A stretch of 64,000 nt of DNA from Bacteroidales bacterium (lineage in GTDB: Bacteria; Bacteroidota; Bacteroidia; Bacteroidales; F082), in NCBI GenBank assembly GCA_023229135.1, contig JALNZT010000001.1:62001-126000 (forward strand). Reading direction: 5' to 3'. The notes beneath the pieces were generated by a model. The model was given only the letters and a program-made list of their open reading frames with translations, did no database searches and was not told the origin of the DNA. This document shows, in pieces, positions 27,605 through 35,964 of this stretch; positions within the stretch are counted from its first letter, which is position 1, and every line of letters begins with the position of its first letter. Made by a program: the position numbers and the translations under genes.

Positions 27605-28825
27605 TTGAAATTCGCAACACTTAATTTACATCCATCGTTGATGGAAGGGCTTGATTCAATGGGATTTGAAGAAGCTACGCCAATACAGGAACAGGCTATC
27701 CCATTAGTTATTGAAGGGAAGGATTTGATTGCCTGCGCACAGACTGGGACGGGCAAAACAGCGGCATTTATTCTACCGGTTATTCATAAATTGTTGCAAA
27801 AAGTGCCTATGCCTGAAACACCTCAAGTACTTATTTTAGTGCCAACCCGTGAATTGGCAATTCAGATTGACCAACAAATTGAAGGCTTGGGCTATTTTAC
27901 GGGCGTTAGTTCAATCGCAGTTTATGGCGGAGGAAGCGGAAGAGATTATGACCTGGAAAAAAAGGCCTTCAAAAGCGGTGCGCCTATCGTTGTGGCTACT
28001 CCCGGACGCTTAATTGCGCACTTAAATATGGGCTACGTTGATTTTTCCGACTTACAGTTTTTGATTTTAGATGAAGCAGACCGTATGCTTGATATGGGTT
28101 TTTTACCTGATATACAGCGAATTATTGCTGCATTAAATAAAGATAGACAAACTTTGATGTTTTCGGCTACCATGCCTTCATCTATCAGGATGCTGGCCAA
28201 ACAGATTTTGAAATCGCATAAAGAAATCAACCTGGCGGTATCAAAACCTGCAGCAAATGTGCTTCAAGCGGCTTATATGACCTATGAAAATCAGAAAATA
28301 AAACTGATTCAAAAACTTATTGAAGGACGAGATTTGCCTTTAGTACTGATTTTTTCGGCTACAAAAAAAGGCGTAAAGGAAATTGAGCAACACCTGGTTA
28401 AACAAAAACTTAACGCCAAAGCCATTCACAGCGATTTAACGCAGGACGAAAGGGGAGAGGTGCTGCGCGCGTTTAAAAATAGGGTGATACAGATTTTGGT
28501 GGCTACCGACATCGTTTCGCGCGGAATAGATATTGACGACATCAGCCTGGTAATCAATTACAATGTGCCCGGCGATGCCGAAGATTATGTGCATCGTGTA
28601 GGTCGCACAGCACGTGCCGAAAAAACCGGCGTGGCCATCACGCTGATTAGTGAAGATGAGAGCTATAAATTTAACCGTATCGAACAGTTTATCGGTGACA
28701 CGATCCGGAAACTTCCACTACCACAAGAGTTGGGCGAAGGACCTGAATACAAAGTAAACGCCAGAAAACCCCGTTTTTCGCGGGATAAAAATCACCGCGG
28801 GAGTTTTAGAGGGAAACGGAAGTAG
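27605..28825 (+). CDS. DEAD-box RNA helicase (RhlE-like), TTG start
   Basis: The 406-residue helicase has the Q motif (FEEATPIQEQAI), AQTGTGKTAAF, PTRELAIQI, TPGRL, DEAD, SAT, and HRVGRTAR motif VI. The frame opens with TTG at 27605 (residues MKFATLNL), preceded in frame by a stop at 27590; the next Met (residue 13) would cut into the Q-motif helix, so TTG is the best start. The short basic C-terminus suits RNA binding. Role: ATP-dependent RNA remodelling in ribosome assembly or RNA decay. Confidence 0.94.
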   Translation: MKFATLNLHPSLMEGLDSMGFEEATPIQEQAIPLVIEGKDLIACAQTGTGKTAAFILPVIHKLLQKVPMPETPQVLILVPTRELAIQIDQQIEGLGYFTGVSSIAVYGGGSGRDYDLEKKAFKSGAPIVVATPGRLIAHLNMGYVDFSDLQFLILDEADRMLDMGFLPDIQRIIAALNKDRQTLMFSATMPSSIRMLAKQILKSHKEINLAVSKPAANVLQAAYMTYENQKIKLIQKLIEGRDLPLVLIFSATKKGVKEIEQHLVKQKLNAKAIHSDLTQDERGEVLRAFKNRVIQILVATDIVSRGIDIDDISLVINYNVPGDAEDYVHRVGRTARAEKTGVAITLISEDESYKFNRIEQFIGDTIRKLPLPQELGEGPEYKVNARKPRFSRDKNHRGSFRGKRK

Positions 28826-28833
28826 AACCTGAC

Positions 28834-29634
28834 TTATTCCACAACCAAACCATCAAACTGCTTGATTGCCGTTAGCATTTCAGTATGAATTTTATTGTTG
28901 CTTGCCAGAATGTCATGGCCAAAGATGGCGTTGTCGCTGCCATCAAAAGTGCTAACTTTTCCGCCAGCCTGTTGCACTATAAAAGCACCGGCTGCCACAT
29001 CCCAGGGGTTTAATCCGTATTCGTAAAAGGCTTCGAAGCGTCCGCAAGCCACATAAGCCAAATCAACGGCTGCCGAACCCAATCGGCGAAGGCCACGACT
29101 ATTTTGCATCAGGTATTCAAAAAATGCGAGATAGGCTTTCATTCTTGAAAAATCATTATAAGGAAATCCGGTAGCTAACAGGCTGTTGTCGATTTTATCC
29201 GTATCGCTAACTTCAATTTGTTTGTTGTTCAGAAAAGCCGGACTGCCTTCCCAGGCATAAAAACATTCATCTAAATTGATTTCGTATACCACACCTAGCA
29301 CGATGTCTTCACCACGTTTCAAGGCGATACTTATTGAAAAAGGAGGCACACCATGTACAAAATTAGTAGTGCCGTCAAGCGGATCAATGATCCAATTGTA
29401 TTTTTCAGCAAGGGCATTTCCGCTTTCTTCTGCCATAAAACCCGCTTCCGGAAAGTCTTTCTTTAGTGCATTGATGAGCATCATTTCAGCTGTGCGATCC
29501 ACATAAGAAACCAAGTCGTGCAAGCCTTTGCTTTCGACACTTTTTTCGGTGAAGTTAGTAGCCTGTTCACGGATAAATTGTCCGGTAGCACGGCATAAAT
29601 CGCAAACTTGATTTGTCAATGTCTTAAGATCCAT
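28834..29634 (-). CDS. Inositol monophosphatase family protein (SuhB-like)
   Basis: The 266-residue Mg-dependent phosphatase shows FMAEESG, IIDPLDGTTNFVHGVPPF and NPWDVAAGAFIVQQAGG, the three metal-site motifs of the family. It hydrolyses inositol phosphates or related sugar phosphates. It starts inside the end of lgt (11-bp overlap), last in the hypC-hypD-EamA-lgt run. Substrate is inferred only. Confidence 0.92.
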   Translation of the reverse strand: MDLKTLTNQVCDLCRATGQFIREQATNFTEKSVESKGLHDLVSYVDRTAEMMLINALKKDFPEAGFMAEESGNALAEKYNWIIDPLDGTTNFVHGVPPFSISIALKRGEDIVLGVVYEINLDECFYAWEGSPAFLNNKQIEVSDTDKIDNSLLATGFPYNDFSRMKAYLAFFEYLMQNSRGLRRLGSAAVDLAYVACGRFEAFYEYGLNPWDVAAGAFIVQQAGGKVSTFDGSDNAIFGHDILASNNKIHTEMLTAIKQFDGLVVE

Positions 29635-30781
29635 TTTGTTGCGTCTTAGTTTTTCCGGTGAAAGTTAAAACTATAAAAAGTATAATTCCACCAATTATTA
29701 AGAATGTTGAAATAAGCTGTGCCTGAGTGATTTGAATTCCGAGAAACTGCATCAAGTTGTTGACACGAATCTGCTCAATTAATCCGCGTTCTAAGCCGTT
29801 CAATACGAGATAAATCGCGAATAATTGTCCCGGAATCCTTAGCTTTTTACGCGACAGCCATAAAATTCCGAAAATTACAAGGCTCATAATTGTTTCATAA
29901 ATTGGCGTGGGAAATACGGCTTGTGGCAATTTATAACAATATCTGCCAACGCAGCCTGCAATTGGAATACCCTCGCCCAGCACATTGTTGGGATAATCAT
30001 AAGCCCAGGTCCAAGCAGGTAAAAAGCTCAGCCAATCCGGCTGTGCCATAGTATTTACGATGCCCCAGTCGCCATCGCCGGCAACATGGCAACCGATGCG
30101 CCCCATGCCATAAGCCAAAATAAGTGCCGGAGCTACGGCATCGCCCATTATTTTCCAGTTGATTTGATGTTTTTCACCATAATAGGCCACAAAAAAAGCA
30201 GCGGTAATTAGTCCGCCATAAAAAGTGAGGCCGTCAAACGAAAGCAAGGCAGCCATTGGGTCGTGCACAAATGCTTCCCAGTTTTCTAATTGATGAAAAA
30301 CTTTAGCACCCAAAATTCCAGTAATTGCTGCAATCAGCACGATCATGGGTGTATGCTGATAGGGGTGAATTATTTGGGTTATTGGTTGCTTCTTTTTGTT
30401 GCTTCCCGAATAATAAAGCACCACAAGCATTATTAGCATCCCGACAAATCCGAAAAGCAAAGAGCCATCAGCAGAAAGCAATTCTTGTTGTGGCTGTTGC
30501 ACAAAATTATCATAATTGCTGTAAAGATGGGGCAATTTAAAACCGATCAAAAATCCAACCAGTAGATTTAAGATTGCGTCAGCAAGGGGGCTTATGTTTT
30601 TTGTTGTGATTTTTTCGAGGGCATTGAGTAAACCTTCCTGTTCTTTTCGTTTTAGTTCGGCACGCAAAACCAATGCAGCCAGCAAAAATGCTAATGCCAT
30701 GAAAAAGCCGTAGCTCTGCACGGGCCATGCGTAAGCAGCGCCAAAAATATCATTAATAAAATCACTTATACGTGGATACAT
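29624..30781 (-). CDS. lgt: Prolipoprotein diacylglyceryl transferase
   Basis: The 385-residue inner-membrane enzyme transfers diacylglycerol from phosphatidylglycerol to the lipobox Cys. The signature GRIGCHVAGDGDWG (GRIG-x-H-x-GD form) is near residue 225, with seven or more hydrophobic segments. It is about 100 residues longer than E. coli Lgt, mainly from an added cytoplasmic stretch between the first two segments, as in other Bacteroidota. The window also encodes one of its likely substrates, the lipoprotein at 35367. Confidence 0.93.
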   Translation of the reverse strand: MYPRISDFINDIFGAAYAWPVQSYGFFMALAFLLAALVLRAELKRKEQEGLLNALEKITTKNISPLADAILNLLVGFLIGFKLPHLYSNYDNFVQQPQQELLSADGSLLFGFVGMLIMLVVLYYSGSNKKKQPITQIIHPYQHTPMIVLIAAITGILGAKVFHQLENWEAFVHDPMAALLSFDGLTFYGGLITAAFFVAYYGEKHQINWKIMGDAVAPALILAYGMGRIGCHVAGDGDWGIVNTMAQPDWLSFLPAWTWAYDYPNNVLGEGIPIAGCVGRYCYKLPQAVFPTPIYETIMSLVIFGILWLSRKKLRIPGQLFAIYLVLNGLERGLIEQIRVNNLMQFLGIQITQAQLISTFLIIGGIILFIVLTFTGKTKTQQNGS

Positions 30782-30782
30782 T

Positions 30783-31676
30783 TTAAGCTTTTTTGCGTAA
30801 TTTTAAGTTAGTTTGCTGCAAAACAATGCCCCCTAAAATAAAGATTAGTCCTGCAACGGTGCTTGCATGAATTTCTTCGCCTACGAATATACGGATAAAA
30901 AACAGTGCCATAAAAGGCGAAAGAAAGATCAGGTTGCTGATTTTAGCCGTATTTTCCGATAGGTTTAGTGCCATCATCCAGAGCACAAAGGTGAAGCCCA
31001 TTTCAAAGAAACCAATATAGGCAGCACCTATCAATCCGTTGAGGCTGAGCGTATGCCAATTACCCATAAGAAGGCTGAATATCAGGATATAAATCAAGCC
31101 AAAACTCATGTTAAGACTGATTTTTGGAATTGCCGAACGCTTGTCGTGCATATTGATAATCCAGTATAAAGCCCAGATGAAGGCACTTGTAAGGGCTAAG
31201 CCTACGCCAATAGGTGAATTAAACTGAAGCGAAAAAACCGCTCCTTTGGTACTGATGATCCACAAGCCGGCAAAACTAATCAGGATGGCTATTATAGCTT
31301 TCAAGCCAATTTTTTGACCTAAAAGCGGAACAGATAACAAGGTTAAAATCACCGGCCAACTGTAATTGAGTACGCCGGCTTCTTGCGCCTGCAGCAGCTC
31401 ATAAGCTTTGAAAAGCACCAAATAGTAGGCAAAAGGATTTAAAAAACCAAGCAAGGCAGAACGCAGTAAATCTTTCTTGCTTTTTGGGACAAGTTCGTGC
31501 AGTCGCTTTTTATAAATCAACAAGCCAAGTAAACCAATCCAGCCAAAAATGACAGCCCATAAGAGCAAAGTCTGGTAGGAGAAATAACCAAGACTGAGCT
31601 TGAAAGCCGAACTCATGGTTGACCAAAATAACACCGTAAGCAGCGCAAATAAAGTAGCTTTAGACTGATTTTTCAT
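30783..31676 (-). CDS. EamA/DMT-family transporter
   Basis: The start at 31676 (MKNQSKATLF) is preferred to 31760 because it directly precedes the first membrane segment and the earlier stretch is unconserved. The 297-residue product has ten hydrophobic segments as two EamA repeats; FWSTMSSAFKLSL and NYSWPVILTLLSVPLLGQKI are typical. It should export or import small metabolites across the inner membrane; no substrate can be given. It ends one base before lgt. Confidence 0.9.
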   Translation of the reverse strand: MKNQSKATLFALLTVLFWSTMSSAFKLSLGYFSYQTLLLWAVIFGWIGLLGLLIYKKRLHELVPKSKKDLLRSALLGFLNPFAYYLVLFKAYELLQAQEAGVLNYSWPVILTLLSVPLLGQKIGLKAIIAILISFAGLWIISTKGAVFSLQFNSPIGVGLALTSAFIWALYWIINMHDKRSAIPKISLNMSFGLIYILIFSLLMGNWHTLSLNGLIGAAYIGFFEMGFTFVLWMMALNLSENTAKISNLIFLSPFMALFFIRIFVGEEIHASTVAGLIFILGGIVLQQTNLKLRKKA

Positions 31677-31729
31677 GGAATAAAGATAGCTTGAATTGTG
31701 ATGGCATTCTTTTCGGGAAGTTGCAAAAC

Positions 31730-32809
31730 CTATCTTGCATAGCGGTAATAAGCAGCACAAGCACCTTCATTGCTCACCATGCAGGCGCCTACCGGATCGG
31801 AAGGTGTGCAGGCCTTTCCAAAGAGCTTGCATTCAGCGGGTTTGGCGGTGCTTTTGAGCACCTCGCCACAGATGCAGCCTTTGTCTTCGCGTGTGGGTTC
31901 AACGCTGACTTCTACTTGTTTTTCTGCATTAAAAGCAGCGTATTTTCCCTTGATTTTCATGCCGCTGGCATTTAAAACACCCAGCCCGCGCCACCAATCC
32001 TTGTCAAGGTAAAAAACCTCTTCGAGCATGGCCAATGCTTTGGGGTTGCCTTCGGGTTTTACCACGCGGCTGTATTGAATTTCAACAGCCGGCTGGCGGC
32101 GCTCAAACTGTTTTACGAGCATCAGGATTGATTGCAAAATATCCGTTGGTTCAAAACCACTGATTACTACACTTAGACCATAATCTTCGGCGATGAAATC
32201 GTAGATCTTTGAACCGGTAATAGTGCTTACATGGCCTGGGCCAAGATAACCTTGAATATTTACGCCCGTATCAATAAGCGCTGCCATTGGAGGAGGCATA
32301 ATTTTGTGCGCACTAAAAACCAAGAAGTTGAAAAGTCCTGCCATTTCTGCCTTTATAATTCCGGCGGCAGTAGCCGGAGAAGTGGTTTCAAAACCAATTC
32401 CCAGAAAGACAACTTTTTTACGGCGGTTGTGTTTAGCAATTTCCAGCGCATCGAGAATGGAATACACAATACGAATGTCAGCGCCTTTTGCTTTTTCACG
32501 ATCGAGGGTTGAAGTGGAGCCGGGCACGCGGATCAGGTCGCCATAAGTGGTGATAATTACTTCAGGAAGACGGCTGTAGGCAATGGCTTGATCGATATAA
32601 GCGTGGCTGGTAACACAAACTGGGCAGCCTGGACCGCTGACTAATTCCACAGTTTCGGGCAGCAAAGATGGAATGCCAAAACGCTGGATAGCCATGGTGT
32701 GGCCGCCGCAAACTTCCATAATACGGATAGGATGGCGGGAAGTTTCTCTTATCTGCTCTATTAGCTGCAAAACGACAGCTTTATCGCGGTATTCGTCGAT
32801 GTATTTCAT
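31730..32809 (-). CDS. hypD: Hydrogenase maturation factor HypD
   Basis: The 359-residue iron-sulfur protein helps build the Fe(CN)2CO group of [NiFe]-hydrogenase. MEVCGGHTMAI, SGPGCPVCVT, GFETTSPATA and the C-terminal cysteine cluster CICGEVL...CKLFGKACTP are complete. It forms a complex with HypC, encoded 9 bp upstream. No hydrogenase structural gene or other hyp gene is in the window. Confidence 0.97.
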   Translation of the reverse strand: MKYIDEYRDKAVVLQLIEQIRETSRHPIRIMEVCGGHTMAIQRFGIPSLLPETVELVSGPGCPVCVTSHAYIDQAIAYSRLPEVIITTYGDLIRVPGSTSTLDREKAKGADIRIVYSILDALEIAKHNRRKKVVFLGIGFETTSPATAAGIIKAEMAGLFNFLVFSAHKIMPPPMAALIDTGVNIQGYLGPGHVSTITGSKIYDFIAEDYGLSVVISGFEPTDILQSILMLVKQFERRQPAVEIQYSRVVKPEGNPKALAMLEEVFYLDKDWWRGLGVLNASGMKIKGKYAAFNAEKQVEVSVEPTREDKGCICGEVLKSTAKPAECKLFGKACTPSDPVGACMVSNEGACAAYYRYAR

Positions 32810-32818
32810 GGCGTTGTT

Positions 32819-33088
32819 TTAAACGATACGTTCTCCGGTTTGCTTTTCTTCTTCATCGAGCGTGGCGTTGAAAGCTTCAAACTCATCAAACAGCTTGAGG
32901 GTTTCGATGGCTTCTTCTTCACTGATTTTTTGCAGCGCAAAGCCGGTGTGCAATAGCACGTAATCACCAACAGCAAGTTCTGAAATATCAAGCATTTGAA
33001 GGCTTGCCTGATAGCTGGCCTCACCAACGGAACAGCGGGCCATTTCGCCATTTATTTCTTCGATACGCGCGGGAATACTTAAACACAT
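32819..33088 (-). CDS. hypC: Hydrogenase maturation chaperone HypC
   Basis: The start is placed at 33088 so that the protein begins MCLSIPARI: the family needs Cys2, exposed after Met removal, to bind the Fe(CN)2CO intermediate. A longer frame to 33109 would bury it. The 89-residue product has AVGDYVLLHTGFALQKI, the rest of the family signature. It precedes hypD by 9 bp. A -7 box (33107-33114) lies just upstream. Confidence 0.95.
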   Translation of the reverse strand: MCLSIPARIEEINGEMARCSVGEASYQASLQMLDISELAVGDYVLLHTGFALQKISEEEAIETLKLFDEFEAFNATLDEEEKQTGERIV

Positions 33089-33106
33089 GGTATTATTTTT
33101 ATGGCT

Positions 33107-33114
33107 CAAATGTA
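33107..33114 (-). promoter_or_regulatory. Promoter -7 box of hypC-hypD
   Basis: Minus-strand TACATTTG fits TAnnTTTG. It would start the transcript about 12 nt before the HypC ATG chosen at 33088, supporting that start. Confidence 0.45.
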
Positions 33115-33398
33115 AGGGATTTTTTGGTTTGGAGGGTTTTGGATTTGCTGTGAAATAATTGGAGCGGTGGCGTATTGCGCCTTATCCTGAAATAGGTTTA
33201 CACAAAAAGTAAATTAAAATCAGGATTAGGGAAGAAATCAATGAAAACGTTATAATCAATCGGAGAAACGTGCAGACCGAAGGGAGAAACGTCAGGGAAA
33301 TGTTAAAATTAGTAAAAGAAATAGTGGGAATTCGTATAGCTTAAACGAAGCATGGATGAAGTGCTGGGCAACATGAAAACATTTAGGCAATCTTGCAT

Positions 33399-33429
33399 TT
33401 TGCTTTGCCGAAAAGCTGGCCTATATTTG
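33399..33429 (+). promoter_or_regulatory. Full promoter of the MFS gene (TTTG-N19-TATATTTG)
   Basis: TTTG at 33399-33402 and TATATTTG at 33422-33429 are separated by exactly 19 bp, the Bacteroidota consensus. The leader is only about 10 nt. Confidence 0.65.
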
Positions 33430-33444
33430 CTAAAATTTGAATAA

Positions 33445-34845
33445 ATGGCTTGGACAAAAAAGCAGTTATCAATTGTTGGGATTGTTGCTGTAACTTCATT
33501 TATGGGCACTTTTCTTATTTCGTCGGTAAGCATTGCCTTGCCGGCTATTGAGCAGAGTTTTGAGATGAGTGCGGTGGCCCTGAGTTGGATATTGACTTCG
33601 TTTCTGCTGGCCAATGCCATGTTTCTGTTGCCTGCTGGCCGTTTTGGCGACCTCACCGGAATCCGTCGCATGTTTAAGATAGGTGTTGTTATTTTTAGCC
33701 TGGTTTCGCTGAGTTGTGGTATGGTGAACGATGGCTTCTGGCTGATTTTTCTTCGCTTTGTTCAAGGCATGGGCGCAGCACTTACCAGCACGACGGGTCC
33801 GGCCATTTTGGTTTCAGCCTTCAGTGCCAAAAATAGGGGCAAGGTGCTGGGAATTTCCGTTTCAGGTGTTTACCTGGGGCTGGCTTCAGGGCCTTATTTG
33901 GGCGGTATGCTCACCCAATTTGCGGGCTGGCGTTCTATCTTTTTTGTAGCGTCTGCTATGGGTTTGCTCACGGCAATATTGGCTTTTCTTTTCTTGGGAA
34001 AGGATGAGGATAGCACGGCTCAAAACAAAAAAGTCGATTTGAAAGGAACGGCTTTTTATATGGTGGGTTTGGTGGCTTTGGTCACCGGCTCAGCGCTGAT
34101 TCCTGCTTGGATTGGTTGGATTTTGTTGCTCGGAGGAAGCCTGTTTTTGGTTGTTTTCTGGCGCTTAGAAAGCCGTTCTGCTTATCCAGTGCTCAATACC
34201 AGACTTTTTACACAGAATAAGTTATTCAGCTTTAGTAATTTAGCTGCTCTAATTAACTACAGCTCTACTTTTGCTATTGTATTTTTGCTCAGTCTTTATC
34301 TACAGAAAATTTTAAAGCTATCGCCACAGCAAGCCGGAACTGTTTTGGTAGCACAACCCATTATGATGGCTGTGTTTTCGCCGCTTGCCGGACGACTTTC
34401 CGACCATATTCAGCCGCGTTATTTAACCACTTTAGGCATGAGCATGTGTGCAACCGGATTGTTTTCCTTTATATTTTTGACTACACAAACGCCTATTTGG
34501 CTTATCGTTATTGAGCTGGTTTGGTTAGGTCTGGGTTTCGCACTTTTTTCGTCGCCCAATATGAACACGATTATGAGTGCTGTAAATAGGACGCAATACG
34601 GCATTGCATCGGGCACGGCAGCAACGGGCAGGGTGCTGGGACAGATTGTAAGTATGACGATAGTGGCCTTGTTTCTGGCCGGTATTTTGGGTAGCGAAGC
34701 TATTGATGCAGCGCATGTTGGCGATTTTATGAAAGTAGTGAAATATGGTTTTATTACTTTTACAGCAATCAGTCTGGCCGGTATTTATTTTTCTTCTCAC
34801 CGGGGTGAGATGCAACGAACAGAATCTGAAAACAAGGCAGTATAA
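33445..34845 (+). CDS. MFS multidrug efflux transporter, 14-segment DHA2 type
   Basis: The 466-residue membrane protein has about 14 hydrophobic segments. Motif A appears as LPAGRFGDLTGIRRMFKIG after segment 2, and motif C-like SGVYLGLASGPYLGGML follows segment 5, marking a drug/H+ antiporter of the EmrB/QacA branch. It should export hydrophobic compounds across the inner membrane. It stands alone with its own promoter and no membrane-fusion partner. Substrate is unknown. Confidence 0.9.
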   Translation: MAWTKKQLSIVGIVAVTSFMGTFLISSVSIALPAIEQSFEMSAVALSWILTSFLLANAMFLLPAGRFGDLTGIRRMFKIGVVIFSLVSLSCGMVNDGFWLIFLRFVQGMGAALTSTTGPAILVSAFSAKNRGKVLGISVSGVYLGLASGPYLGGMLTQFAGWRSIFFVASAMGLLTAILAFLFLGKDEDSTAQNKKVDLKGTAFYMVGLVALVTGSALIPAWIGWILLLGGSLFLVVFWRLESRSAYPVLNTRLFTQNKLFSFSNLAALINYSSTFAIVFLLSLYLQKILKLSPQQAGTVLVAQPIMMAVFSPLAGRLSDHIQPRYLTTLGMSMCATGLFSFIFLTTQTPIWLIVIELVWLGLGFALFSSPNMNTIMSAVNRTQYGIASGTAATGRVLGQIVSMTIVALFLAGILGSEAIDAAHVGDFMKVVKYGFITFTAISLAGIYFSSHRGEMQRTESENKAV

Positions 34846-34890
34846 GTATTCGGATAGCAATTAAATTGATTTTAAAACTTAGAATCAGAC

Positions 34891-34921
34891 TTTGATTAAC
34901 TGACTTAAAACATTAAATTTG
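34891..34921 (+). promoter_or_regulatory. Full promoter of the ferritin-like gene (TTTG-N19-TAAATTTG)
   Basis: TTTG at 34891-34894 and TAAATTTG at 34914-34921 are exactly 19 bp apart. Transcription should begin near 34928, giving a leader of about 130 nt that contains several alternative hairpins (AGGTG/CACCT at 34932/34947; GCTAC/GTAGC at 34977/34990; a third AAGGTG at 35009). Confidence 0.65.
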
Positions 34922-35058
34922 TGGATTAAATAGGTGCCAAATTAGACACCTTGAAATGCATCTTATTAGTTCAGGTGCTACTTTTTTATGTAGCGTCAAA
35001 CTTATGATAAGGTGACTTTTTATTGGACATTTTAGAATAAACTTAAAAATTACAGAAA

Positions 35059-35337
35059 ATGAGCGATTATCACGAACCAGCAGTAGAACTTAGCCAAAAA
35101 GCCAGATCAGTAACACGGGCATTGAATAGCTTGAAAGAAGAAATTGAAGCCGTTGATTGGTACAACCAACGTGTTGAAGTAGAGAAAGATGATTCTTTAA
35201 AAGCAATACTTCATCACAATATGGTAGAAGAAATTGAACACGCCAGTATGACCCTCGAATGGCTGCGCCGAAATATGGAAGGTTGGGACGATCATCTTAG
35301 AACTTTCCTTTTTAAAGAAGGAGAAATTAGCCATTAA
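35059..35337 (+). CDS. Encapsulated-ferritin (EncFtn) family protein without cargo tail
   Basis: The 92-residue protein closely resembles Rhodospirillum rubrum EncFtn, a two-helix ferritin-like protein that forms a ring of dimers and oxidises Fe(II). Glu28 (in EEIEAVDWY), Glu58 and His61 (in EEIEHASMTLEWLRRN) correspond to its iron ligands Glu32, Glu62, His65. The protein ends EGEISH and lacks the C-terminal peptide that docks EncFtn inside an encapsulin shell; no shell gene is adjacent. It may work unencapsulated, or be recruited some other way. Family call is strong; function is inferred. Confidence 0.88.
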   Translation: MSDYHEPAVELSQKARSVTRALNSLKEEIEAVDWYNQRVEVEKDDSLKAILHHNMVEEIEHASMTLEWLRRNMEGWDDHLRTFLFKEGEISH

Positions 35338-35366
35338 AATATTGCTAATCTATTAATATTGAATAG

Positions 35367-35792
35367 ATGAAACTTAGGAAAACACTATTAATCCTTGCAC
35401 TGAGTGTCGGCCTCTTTGCCTGTAATAATGCAGATTCAAATACTAAAAAAGCTAAAAAAGAGTTTAAGGAAGCAACCGAAGCGACCGCTGACTTTTTGGA
35501 TGCGAAAATTGAAGTGCTGAACAATAAGTATGAGCAAATGAGTAAGAAGTTGGATGAAAAACTTGATAAACTCAACGAAAACTACGAAAAGCTCAGCGAC
35601 GATGTGCAGAAGAAATATAAAGAAGAGCTGAAGGATATTGAGAAGCAACGTAGCCAGCTGAAAGAAAAGCTAAAAGCATATAAGAATGCTGCTAACGACA
35701 AAAGGGAACGGCTTGAAGCCGAGATTGATGAATTAGAGAGAAAGCTGGAGAAGAATCTGGAAAACCTGAAAGAGGATTTGAAAAAGGGATAG
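35367..35792 (+). CDS. Coiled-coil lipoprotein
   Basis: The 141-residue product has a lipoprotein signal peptide with lipobox LFAC (Cys near residue 19). The mature part is almost entirely Lys/Glu-rich heptad helix, so it should form a long coiled coil anchored to a membrane. It lies 29 bp after the ferritin-like gene and could share its transcript. No family is recognised; the composition recalls Lpp-like spacers, but without homology evidence. Confidence 0.8.
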   Translation: MKLRKTLLILALSVGLFACNNADSNTKKAKKEFKEATEATADFLDAKIEVLNNKYEQMSKKLDEKLDKLNENYEKLSDDVQKKYKEELKDIEKQRSQLKEKLKAYKNAANDKRERLEAEIDELERKLEKNLENLKEDLKKG

Positions 35793-35911
35793 GCCCTCTG
35801 ACCATTAAGAGGAAAAAGTTTTGGGCACGAGAGACGGTTTCGGTTTCCAAATTCTGAAAGAGGAGTGGGGTGGAGGCAGCAATAGTCACCCTGCCAGGTT
35901 TGTGGGTATAG

Positions 35912-35939
35912 AAATCATCAATAATAAATCATCAATAAT
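35912..35939. repeat. Two tandem perfect 14-bp repeats
   Basis: AAATCATCAATAAT occurs twice in direct tandem (35912-35925, 35926-35939), about 25 bp before the PAP2 gene start. It is A/T-rich and could be slippage or a weak upstream element. Confidence 0.6.
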
Positions 35940-35964
35940 AAATTAAAAAAGGTTTAACATCAAA

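Noticed and set aside
32806..33051. 81-codon minus-strand frame over hypC
   Set aside because: Out-of-frame shadow of hypC, which has full conservation.
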